Source: Paenibacillus pinisoli (GTDB lineage: Bacteria > Bacillota > Bacilli > Paenibacillales > Paenibacillaceae). Taken from it: a stretch of DNA of 64,000 nucleotides. The notes below the pieces were generated by a model that saw nothing but the letters and a program-made list of their open reading frames with translations, ran no database searches and had not been told where the DNA came from. The stretch is from positions 372,001 through 436,000 of the forward strand of contig NZ_QXQB01000003.1 in assembly GCF_003605435.1 (NCBI RefSeq), written 5' to 3'. The translations under genes and the position numbers were made by a program. Position 1 is the stretch's first letter. Each line of letters opens with the position of its first letter. Below are positions 36,311-44,368 of the stretch, piece after piece.

Positions 36311-38308
36311 ATGGATCAAATGAATTCATCCTCACCCGCATTGCATGAGCAAACGCGGCATCCGCTCAAGGCGTATGCCCGGCTGCTGCTAGCCTTGCTG
36401 CTGGCATTCGGCAGCCTGGGCGGAATGGCTCCTGCCGCGAAAGCCGCCACCTTTTACCCCGCCGAGCTGAACAGTCCGCTGAACAACCCGTTCAAGGGCT
36501 GGGCGCCGCGGGCCGAAGGCGGTCCATACGCGCAGTCGCACAAGCTGGTATATGCCGGGGTCACCTGGAAAGAGCTTGAGCCAACCAAAGGCGTATACGA
36601 CTGGGCGGGCATCGAAGCCAAATACAAATTCAGCTACTGGAGAAGCCAAGGCGTACGCATCGTGTTCCGCCTGCTGCTCGACAGTCCTTCCGGCGTGGCC
36701 CATCGCGATATTCCGGACTGGCTGTACAACGATATGATTGCCCAGGAAGGAACAGCGGGCAAGCCTTACCAGGATAATACCGGCGGCATGGGAACCGGCA
36801 ACAACACCGGGTTTGCGCCTAACTACAGCTCACCCTACCTCATCGCGCGCCACCAGCTCCTCATCAATGCTATCGCGAACCGCTATTATACGCAGGACGC
36901 CCCTATCGCTTTTGTCCAGATCGGCTCTCTCGGCCATTGGGGCGAATTTCACAGCTGGCCCTATGTCGGCCCGAACAATGAGCAGAATTATACCGGCGTC
37001 TTCCCTCCGAACTCGATATCCAACCAATACATCCAGCACTATATATCCGCATTTCAAAATAAAACCGACCGCATCCAGGTGATGATCCGCCGCAGCGTAC
37101 AGCTGGCCGTGAACAACCAGCTTGGCATGTTCAACGACATGTTCGGCGACCAGCCTAGCTTCGATTCGTCATGGGGCTGGTACACCGGCACCCAGAACGG
37201 CTATTGGGACGATATCGGACAACAGCAGCCGGCCTATGCGAATTTCTGGAACAACGCGATCTCCGCAGGCGAGTTCTACGGCGGCGCGTCCGGGCTGCAG
37301 GCCAGCCTGACAAGCGGCGCGGGCTTCAACGAGACGATGCGCCAGCTGGAGCTTAGCAAACCAAGCTGGCTTGGCCCCAATTCGCCGGCGTCATACGCGA
37401 TCGGCAATCCGTACCAGGCGAACATGGATGCGCTGGAGAAGCGGATGGGCTACCACTTTGTAATCAAGCAAGCCGTGCATGACGCTTCAGCCCCGCAAGG
37501 CGGCACCCTGCCCGTCGCGCTGACGGTCGAGAACAAAGGCGTTCAGCACTTCCCGTTCAACTGGCCGGTCGAGCTGCAAATCCGCAGCGGTTCTACGATC
37601 CATGCCAAGGCGACAACCTCGATTCAGCTTAAAAACTGGAAGACCGGCACATACACGCATAACGCGTCGATCGCCATTCCATCCGGCCTCCCGGCCGGCA
37701 GCTATACCGTAGCTGCGGCTATTCTTGACCCGGCCACGAACGCGCCAGCCGTTGATTTCGCCAACGTAGGCCGGCTCAGCGACGGCTCGTTCCCGATCAG
37801 CACGCTGAACGTGACGTCCGGCGGCGGAGTCACGCCTCCGGCCATTACCGTAGACGGCTCGGCATCGGATTGGAGCAGTGTTGCGGCGATTGCCAGCGGC
37901 AGCAGCTCCGTCGCCGCTTTGAAGGGCTTGAGCTCAGGCAATAACCTGTACCTCCTGGTCCAGGGCAGCGGACTGACCGATACAGGCGCATTCTACATCA
38001 ACGCCGACAACAATACGGCTACCGGCTATAATGCGACGGGCTGGCCTAGCAGCGGCGCCGATTATTTGCTGGAGAACAACGTTCTGTATCAGTACACCGG
38101 CAGCGGCAACAGCTGGTCCTGGAGCCAGGTCGCCACGCTCGGGACCGGACAATATGCCAAAAACGCTTCTGTCGTCGAGATCGGACTGCCGCTTACTTCG
38201 ATCGGCGCTAGCTCGGGCCAGACGGTGCGTGTCGGCTATATCCGGAACGGCTCCGCTACGGAACGGCTGCCCGCGCAAAACGCCGCTTTGCCGGCAATTT
38301 CCCTCTAG
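36311..38308 (+). CDS. Secreted DUF4832-domain protein with C-terminal CBM9-like domain
   Basis: 665 residues from the ATG at 36311, set by GGAGGTG seven bases upstream. A signal peptide with a long basic N-region ends at about APAAKAATF. The DUF4832-type domain (~55-480) has NNPFKGWAPRAEGGP, VYAGVTWKELEPTKG, RDIPDWLYN and GSLGHWGEFHSWP, all matching the SLH protein, so the two are paralogues. A beta domain and a CBM9/DOMON-like domain (~520-665; ITVDGSASDWSS) follow. It lacks SLH repeats and is probably released. It would act on the same polysaccharide as its divergent partner. Confidence 0.9.
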   Translation: MDQMNSSSPALHEQTRHPLKAYARLLLALLLAFGSLGGMAPAAKAATFYPAELNSPLNNPFKGWAPRAEGGPYAQSHKLVYAGVTWKELEPTKGVYDWAGIEAKYKFSYWRSQGVRIVFRLLLDSPSGVAHRDIPDWLYNDMIAQEGTAGKPYQDNTGGMGTGNNTGFAPNYSSPYLIARHQLLINAIANRYYTQDAPIAFVQIGSLGHWGEFHSWPYVGPNNEQNYTGVFPPNSISNQYIQHYISAFQNKTDRIQVMIRRSVQLAVNNQLGMFNDMFGDQPSFDSSWGWYTGTQNGYWDDIGQQQPAYANFWNNAISAGEFYGGASGLQASLTSGAGFNETMRQLELSKPSWLGPNSPASYAIGNPYQANMDALEKRMGYHFVIKQAVHDASAPQGGTLPVALTVENKGVQHFPFNWPVELQIRSGSTIHAKATTSIQLKNWKTGTYTHNASIAIPSGLPAGSYTVAAAILDPATNAPAVDFANVGRLSDGSFPISTLNVTSGGGVTPPAITVDGSASDWSSVAAIASGSSSVAALKGLSSGNNLYLLVQGSGLTDTGAFYINADNNTATGYNATGWPSSGADYLLENNVLYQYTGSGNSWSWSQVATLGTGQYAKNASVVEIGLPLTSIGASSGQTVRVGYIRNGSATERLPAQNAALPAISL

Positions 38309-38447
38309 GAGGTACGGATCATGTTCGCTGGAATGAAGCTAAAGCGGCTTGCCTTCCTGCTGAGCCTGGCGACACAATCACGCTTTGCTTCCTGAAAAAC
38401 AATTCCGCCACGGAGCGACTGCCCGGTCCTAACCTGTCGTTCCCGGC
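38309..38447 (+). pseudogene. Decayed copy of a CBM9-like C-terminus
   Basis: Directly after the previous stop there is AGGAGGT and an ATG at 38321 that opens a 24-codon frame resembling a signal peptide (MFAGMKLKRLAFLLSLATQS). In another frame the same DNA encodes GDTITLCFLKNNSATERLPG, which aligns with GQTVRVGYIRNGSATERLPA at the end of the intact neighbour. The segment looks like a collapsed duplicate of that protein's tail, or the remains of a third gene. No full protein can be made. Confidence 0.65.
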
Positions 38448-38480
38448 AGCTTTGCATGGAGGACACCTCCATGCAAAGCT
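38448..38480 (+). terminator. Perfect 15-bp hairpin after the DUF4832 gene
   Basis: AGCTTTGCATGGAGG, a 3-base loop and the exact complement, followed by ATTATTATCT. It probably ends the plus-strand transcript, although the T run is weak. Confidence 0.6.
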
Positions 38481-38521
38481 ATTATTATCTGGCAAAAGCT
38501 AATAGTTGCCACGCCGCACAC

Positions 38522-39400
38522 AATTAAGCGTTTCTTGCACAACTAATCTCCTCAAACACACCCGTTTCAATCTTCTAAGCACTCTTGGCACCGCTAGACG
38601 CCCAAAAACCCTGGTTTCGCACTTCTAAGCACTCCTTGCGTCACTAGACACTCAAACACAACCGTTTCGCACTTCCAAGCACTCCTAGCGTCACTAGACG
38701 CCCAAACACACTTGATTCACACTTCTAAGCGCTCCTTGCGTCACTAGACGCTCAAACTCACCCGTTTCGCTCTTCTAAGCACTCCTAGCACCGTTAGACG
38801 CCCAAACACAACCGTTTCGCACTTCTAAGCACTCCTGGCACCGCTAGGCGACTCAAACCCGCACGTTTCGCACTTCTAAGCACTCCTGGCACCGCTAGAC
38901 GCCCAAACACACTTGATTCACACTTCTAAGCGCTCCTTGCGTCACTAGACGCTCAAACTCACCCGTTTCGCACTTCTAAGTACGCCTGGCACCGCTCGAC
39001 GCCCCAAACACACCCGTTTCGCTCTTCTAAGCACTCCTGGCACCGCTCGACGCCCAAAAACCCTGGTTTCGCACTTCTAAGCACTCCTGGCACCGCTAGA
39101 CACTCAAAAAACCCCGTTTCACTCTTCTAAGCACTCCTGGCACCGCTAGACACTCAAAAAACCCGGTTTCACTCTTCTAAGCACGCCTGGCACCGCTAGA
39201 CGCCCAAACACAACTCTTTCACACTTCTAAGCACGCCTGGCACCGCTAGACGGCTCGAACACACCCATTTCCCTCTTCTAAGCACTCCTGGCACCGCTAG
39301 ACGCCTCAAACACAACCGTTTCACTCTTCTAAGCACGCCTGACACCGCTAGACACCTAAAACCCACCCGTCTCGCACACTTAAGCGCCCCCTATACCACT
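38522..39400. repeat. Tandem array of a 50-bp unit, about 17-18 copies
   Basis: CTTCTAAG recurs at 38572, 38622, 38672 (CTTCCAAG), 38722, 38772, 38822, 38873, 38923, 38973, 39024, 39074, 39124, 39174, 39224, 39275 and 39326, with degenerate units at about 38522 and 39376. Typical order within a unit is CTTCTAAGCACTCCTGGCAC, CGCTAGACGCCCAAACACAC, CCGTTTCGCA. Units abut with no spacers, so this is not CRISPR. A 50-base period cannot keep a reading frame, so the array is not coding. Copies 4-5 and 8-9 share variants, suggesting block duplication. Confidence 0.92.
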
Positions 39401-39503
39401 ATCCCCCGCCAATCACACTTCTCGCGCATTAAACCTTTTATTACTCTTCCATCCCCCTCCAGCTCCCCTGATGCACCAGTTGCCTTGCACAAACACACAC
39501 ATC

Positions 39504-39543
39504 AAAAAGCGGTTAACCGGAGCCACGCTCTCGGTCAACCGCT
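39504..39543 (-). terminator. Intrinsic terminator of the dextran-type operon
   Basis: The minus strand has AGCGGTTGACCG paired with CGGTTAACCGCT, ending in TTTTT, 20 bases after the last gene of the operon. Confidence 0.85.
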
Positions 39544-39563
39544 GTTCCCTCATGCCGCATACT

Positions 39564-40853
39564 CTACGACGAGCCTAGCAGCGCATCCATCTTCCGCGCA
39601 GTTTCATCCAACGTTGCTTTGACATCTTTGCCGCGAATGAACAGGTCCTCCATAGCCGTGTCGTACAGCTTCTCGATCTCGTTCCACTGCGGAATCGACG
39701 GCCGGTAAAAAGCATCCTGGATGCCCTCCATATAGGGCGCAAGATATCGATTGACCGGAAGGTCAGAGGCTTTGCCCTCATCGAACGCTTCTGTATTAAC
39801 GGGAATCAATCCCGCTTCCATCAGCTTCAGCTGCGTATCCTTGCGGGTCATCCAGCTCATAAAGATCCATGCCTCCGGCTTGTTTCTGGCGCTTTTGGTC
39901 ATAACCAGATTTTCGCCGCCTATGATGGAGCGATACTCACCCCCGCTCGGGAACGGCGCAGGCTTCGTGCGCTCCAGCAAATTAACGTCTACCCCCGCGC
40001 TATTGAGCAGAATGCTGTAGTACCAAGGCCCCTCGTCCATCATAAGAAAGCGCTGCGACAAATATACCTCCCGCCACAAATCCGCGCCGGTCTCCAGCAG
40101 TTGGGGATTAAGGACGCCCTCACGGAACATTCGGAGCAGCTCTTCCATCGCCGCGATGCTCCGTTCGCTGTTGAAATACCCTTCCGTCCGGGTAAACGCC
40201 TCATCCGCAAGCTGTCCCCCTGCGGCAAAAAAATACGGCAGACTGTTCCACAGTTCAATGCCCGACATGCCCAGCGAATACCCGTTGTCCTCCGCCAGAG
40301 CGGCAAGCTCCGCAAAAGAGGCAGGCGGCTTCAACACCTGAAGCTTCTCTAGCAGCCTCATATTATACACAGCCGCTTTGGTCGTGACATTCAGCGGCAG
40401 GCCGTATACGTGGTCCCCGTAGCGGTTGGTGTCCAGCATTTTGCCGCGCAGCTGCTCCGACACTTCCTCGAACATCGGCATCGTCTCGATGGGATGCAGC
40501 AGCCCTCTTTGCGCAAAGACCGGAATCCAGGTGTAGTCCATCCGAATAATGTCGGGCGTCTTGCCTGCCGAAGCGCGCGCAAGCAGCGCAGCGTGATATT
40601 CCTGGTTATGCGTCTGCCTGACGGATTCAATGAGAATGCCGGGATGCTCCGCCTCGAATGCAGGCAAAATCTCTTTCTCGAACAGAAGCGTCTCCTCGTC
40701 GCTGTACGTATGCCAAATGACAATCCGCTTCTGGGGCTCCTCGCCAAGCCGCTTCACCGAATCCGGATCGTCGATGATGGAATTGCCCAAGCAGCCCGGC
40801 AGCATAAGAAGGAGCACCAAAGCAGAGAACCACCGCGAAGCGGCCCGCCTCAT
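39564..40853 (-). CDS. Second solute-binding lipoprotein, coupled to the two-component genes
   Basis: 429 residues. Lipoprotein signal with lipobox LPGC. Family-1 solute-binding fold (IVIWHTYSDEETLLFEKEIL, IIGGENLVMTKSARNKPEAW, PSIPQWNEIEKLYDTAMEDL). It is a clear paralogue of the transport binding protein at 48127-49446, which shares HTYSD, IIGGENLV-like and PIPQWGEVE segments. Its ATG overlaps the regulator stop (ATGA), and no permease is next to it. It therefore probably delivers ligand to the kinase as a sensor or works as an alternative importer component. Confidence 0.9.
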   Translation of the reverse strand: MRRAASRWFSALVLLLMLPGCLGNSIIDDPDSVKRLGEEPQKRIVIWHTYSDEETLLFEKEILPAFEAEHPGILIESVRQTHNQEYHAALLARASAGKTPDIIRMDYTWIPVFAQRGLLHPIETMPMFEEVSEQLRGKMLDTNRYGDHVYGLPLNVTTKAAVYNMRLLEKLQVLKPPASFAELAALAEDNGYSLGMSGIELWNSLPYFFAAGGQLADEAFTRTEGYFNSERSIAAMEELLRMFREGVLNPQLLETGADLWREVYLSQRFLMMDEGPWYYSILLNSAGVDVNLLERTKPAPFPSGGEYRSIIGGENLVMTKSARNKPEAWIFMSWMTRKDTQLKLMEAGLIPVNTEAFDEGKASDLPVNRYLAPYMEGIQDAFYRPSIPQWNEIEKLYDTAMEDLFIRGKDVKATLDETARKMDALLGSS

Positions 40854-42421
40854 GACGGCTCCTCCTCTCGCGTCAATGAGCTCGCGGGAAGCGCCAATCG
40901 CTCGCGGTACTCCATCGGCGAGCAGCCGGTCAGCTTCTTGAACAGCTTGCTGAAATATTTTACATCGTTGAAGCCGGATTGCTCCGCCACCTCGTATACC
41001 TTCAGCTCCGTGCCGCCAAGCAGCTCCTTCGCCCGCTGCACGCGCAGCGTAATGACATAGTCGATAAAGTTCTGTCCGGTTACCTTCTTGAACAGGATCG
41101 AAAAATAGTTTTTGCTCACATGCACATAATCGGCTACCTGCTGAAGCGTCATCGATTCCAGGTAATGCCCGCGAATATATTCGAGCGCCTTGTCGATCGG
41201 ATGGTGAGAGCCCGGCGCATCGAAACCCGCGATACGCGCCTTGCGCAGCTCGCTAATGCCGGATTGCAGCGCGGTGCACAGCTCCCCAAGCGATTCGGTC
41301 TTGAACAGCCGGTCGAAGGACTCGACCAGAGCATAAGGATCCGCTTGCTGCTTGAACATGATTGAGAGCACCCGGCTCGCCTCTTCCTTCAGCGCAAGCG
41401 GCGGACAGCCGCCCTGCTGCCAGTCGGCTCGCCATTCTTCAAGCATCTCCGCCAGCCTGTCGTCGCTTACACCTTCATTCGCCCGGTACAATACCGGAAG
41501 CCGCAAGCCTTCACGCCTTTCGGCGTCCGAGAGCTGGTAGCGGTAAATGCCGCTCCCCCAGAAAAAACCGCGGTCCGAAGCCAACTTCCCGTGCTCGAAC
41601 GTCTCGCGGATCGCAGCCGCACCGCGTCCCCAGGTATATCCAATCGTGACGCTTGCCCCGACCTCTTCCTCCATCCTCGCTTTCAGTTCCGCAAGCCGTT
41701 GTCCCGCATCATCGCCAGATGCGGCAGGCAGCAAGAGGAACAGCTCATGCTCTCCCGTCTGCACGCTTATGCCTTCAGGCTCCGCAGCATACACCGCATC
41801 CGTCAATTGCTCCAGCAGCACGGACTTGAACAAATAGCCCTGCTGCTCTTCAATGGCAGACACCCCGTTCAGCACAATCGCCAGTCCCCAATAATCGCCA
41901 GCAACCCAGGCAGGAAACTCGCCGCCTGCAAGCAATCCGCGCTGCTGGAGCAACAGGCGCTTGAGCTCCCCTTCCCAGCGCTTGCGCTGGCGCGCCGCCT
42001 CTTCACCGTCCGTGCCTGGACGAAGATCCTTTGACCGCTCTTCTTTCTCCAGCATCGCCAGACAGCGCCGAACCACCTGCTGCAGATCCTCCGACTCCAA
42101 GGTATGCTTCAGGATATAGTCGGCTACGCCCAGCCTGAGGCCTTCCCGAACATATTCGAAATCGTTATGGCTGCTCACCAATATTACCTTAGTCGCAGGA
42201 TGCAGCTCCAGCACCCGCTTCGTCAAGGCCAGACCGTCCATGACCGGCATCTTGATGTCGGTGATCAGCAGGTCGACCGGCTCCTCCTCAATCAGCTGCA
42301 GCGCCTCCGCACCGTTGGCGCAATCGCCCGCCAGCTCGATCCCTTCCCGGCTCCAATCGAGGGATGCCTTGATCCCAAACCTTATGATGGGCTCGTCATC
42401 TACAATGATGGCTCTCCACAT
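40850..42421 (-). CDS. Response regulator, YesN type (receiver + AraC helix-turn-helix)
   Basis: 523 residues. Receiver with D8/D9 and phosphoacceptor D55 (VDLLITDIKMPVMDG), a ~250-residue middle region and a C-terminal AraC domain (LQQVADYVHVSKNYFSILFK, FNDVKYFSKLFKKLTGCSPM). Middle regions of this kind are usual in long YesN proteins. It lies 54 bases after the kinase gene and is joined by a 4-base overlap to the second binding protein. It most likely activates the isomalto-oligosaccharide transport operon. Confidence 0.93.
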   Translation of the reverse strand: MWRAIIVDDEPIIRFGIKASLDWSREGIELAGDCANGAEALQLIEEEPVDLLITDIKMPVMDGLALTKRVLELHPATKVILVSSHNDFEYVREGLRLGVADYILKHTLESEDLQQVVRRCLAMLEKEERSKDLRPGTDGEEAARQRKRWEGELKRLLLQQRGLLAGGEFPAWVAGDYWGLAIVLNGVSAIEEQQGYLFKSVLLEQLTDAVYAAEPEGISVQTGEHELFLLLPAASGDDAGQRLAELKARMEEEVGASVTIGYTWGRGAAAIRETFEHGKLASDRGFFWGSGIYRYQLSDAERREGLRLPVLYRANEGVSDDRLAEMLEEWRADWQQGGCPPLALKEEASRVLSIMFKQQADPYALVESFDRLFKTESLGELCTALQSGISELRKARIAGFDAPGSHHPIDKALEYIRGHYLESMTLQQVADYVHVSKNYFSILFKKVTGQNFIDYVITLRVQRAKELLGGTELKVYEVAEQSGFNDVKYFSKLFKKLTGCSPMEYRERLALPASSLTREEEPS

Positions 42422-42475
42422 GATGCTCCTCCTCTCTGACCGCCGCTTCGCCTAGCTTCACCCGATTGCAAAAAA

Positions 42476-44272
42476 TCAGCCTTTCCCATCCGGGACCAGC
42501 ACAATCCTCGCCAGCGTGCCGCCTTCCTCCCGTGCCTGGATCGATACGCCCGAGCCTCTGCCGAAGTAAAGCCGCGTACACTCGTAGACATGCTGCAAGC
42601 CGATGCCGGTATCGCCGTCTTTGACCGCCCGCTCGACCGATTCCTGCACTTTCTCCTTGCCGGGCAGCAGACCGATGCCGTCATCCGTTACCGTAATGAC
42701 CGTTGCTTCACCCTCTCGCGCCACCTCGATCTCGATGTCGCCATCGCTATCCTTTGGCACAATGCCGTGGAATATCGCATTTTCGACCAGCGGCTGAATA
42801 AGCATTCTTGGCACCAGCAGCTTCGCCGCCTCATCATCGCTGCGGATCGTCAGCCGGAATTGCCGGTTATAGCGCATCTCCAGAATAACCAAATATTTTT
42901 CGATAATATCCAGCTCTTCGGCGATCGTCACAAAGTTGCCCTTGCGTCCCATATTCGCTTCAAGCAGCCTGGTCAGCGCCGATATGCCCTCGTATGCCCG
43001 CTCGGACTGGCCGTATTTGATCAGCCAACGAATCGTGCCCAGCGTATTGAACAGAAAATGAGGGTTGATCCGATGCACGGCCGCCCGCAGCTCCGCCTCC
43101 TGCTTCAGCCGCTGCTCCTCCGTCACCTGCTGCATCAGCACATTGATGTCGCCGATCATTTTATTGAACTGATGGCTCATTAGGCCGAACTCATCGTTGG
43201 TATCCACATCCGTCCTTACCGTCAAATCGCCTTTCTGCACTTGGCGCATGCCGCGGGTAAGACGTTTGACTGGCTGCGTAACCCGGCTTGCGATAACTAA
43301 TCCCACACCTATGCCAAGCAAGGTGAAAACACCAAATGAAAGCAAAATATTGCGATGCAGCGCACTGAGCCGATCTGTAATTTCATGCACCGGCACAGTG
43401 CCGACAAGCAGCCAGCCGTTGCTAAGCGTCTGCTTCACGCCGTAATAAGGCACCTCGTCATGCTTGAATTCAAACTCGATATGGGGATCATCCATGATAT
43501 GGCCGAGCAGCTCGCCATTCCCTACCGTCTTCCCTATCCGCTCCGTCTCGGAAGCGACCATAATCCGGCCCGCTTCGTTGACGACCAGAAAGCCGCCCGT
43601 TTCGCCCAGCCGCATCTCATCGATCTTATCGATCACCTTCCGGCCATTGAGATTAACAAGAATATATCCGATCGTCTCGCCGCTCGTATAGTCTTTGACT
43701 GCCCGCCCGATGGGAAGAACAAGCTCCGTATTGTCGCCGCCGCTGCTCAGCTGGTCCGCCCGGATCTCATTCCAGACGAGACCGCCCTCCAGCCCTTCCG
43801 CCTGCTTCGCCCAAGGCTGCTCCTGCACGTAGTAACGCGCAAGCTTGATGCGGGAAAATGTGCCGCTGCCCCAGCCCGTCTCGTGATCCTTAAGCACATA
43901 TACGATATTGACGAAGGAGCTGGAGTAGACGATATTGTTCAAAAAGCTTTTCATATATTCCTCGTTCTCCCGCCACAGCAGCAAATCCGCGCCGCTTGCC
44001 GGCTGATTCGCAATCACATGCCGCACTCTGGGATCGATATAGATCATATCGGACACGTCGCTGCCCGCATTCAATATAAACGACAACGAATCGGCGCCTT
44101 GCTTGGCGATTTGAACGGAGGCTTCGCGCACGTTTTGCTTGACCGTAGAGTTGGACACGACATAGAAGGAGAAGCTGGTGAACAGCGTCGGGATTAGAAT
44201 AACGAGAACAAACGCCATAATCATCTTGGTCGTAAACGACATGCGCAGCCGCTTCCGCAATTTCTCGGTCAT
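42476..44272 (-). CDS. Sensor histidine kinase, YesM type
   Basis: 598 residues from the ATG at 44272, behind a GGGGGAG site. First helix at ~15-37, a large extracellular CACHE-like region (~40-275), a second helix, HAMP, the His motif AAVHRINPHFLFNTLGTI, and HATPase_c with VENAIFHG, DDGIGLL and GIGLQHV. It follows the dextranase-like gene on the same strand and precedes its regulator. It may sense sugar directly or through one of the two binding proteins. Confidence 0.93.
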   Translation of the reverse strand: MTEKLRKRLRMSFTTKMIMAFVLVILIPTLFTSFSFYVVSNSTVKQNVREASVQIAKQGADSLSFILNAGSDVSDMIYIDPRVRHVIANQPASGADLLLWRENEEYMKSFLNNIVYSSSFVNIVYVLKDHETGWGSGTFSRIKLARYYVQEQPWAKQAEGLEGGLVWNEIRADQLSSGGDNTELVLPIGRAVKDYTSGETIGYILVNLNGRKVIDKIDEMRLGETGGFLVVNEAGRIMVASETERIGKTVGNGELLGHIMDDPHIEFEFKHDEVPYYGVKQTLSNGWLLVGTVPVHEITDRLSALHRNILLSFGVFTLLGIGVGLVIASRVTQPVKRLTRGMRQVQKGDLTVRTDVDTNDEFGLMSHQFNKMIGDINVLMQQVTEEQRLKQEAELRAAVHRINPHFLFNTLGTIRWLIKYGQSERAYEGISALTRLLEANMGRKGNFVTIAEELDIIEKYLVILEMRYNRQFRLTIRSDDEAAKLLVPRMLIQPLVENAIFHGIVPKDSDGDIEIEVAREGEATVITVTDDGIGLLPGKEKVQESVERAVKDGDTGIGLQHVYECTRLYFGRGSGVSIQAREEGGTLARIVLVPDGKG

Positions 44273-44324
44273 GCTTCTCCCCCCCTTTGTTGCCTTAGTA
44301 TACAACGCTGAAGTGGCATTTGTC

Positions 44325-44362
44325 CGAAGGCGCCGCAAAGACGCCCCGACAGGGCGCCTTTG
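44325..44362 (-). terminator. GC-rich hairpin between the dextranase-like and kinase genes
   Basis: Arms AAGGCGCC (44327-44334) and GGCGCCTT (44353-44360) start a few bases after the dextranase-like stop. No good T run follows, so it may protect the upstream message more than stop transcription. Confidence 0.4.
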
Positions 44363-44368
44363 ATTACA

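Noticed and set aside
38522..39400. Possible CRISPR array
   Set aside because: The 50-bp units abut directly without unique spacers, and no cas genes are present.
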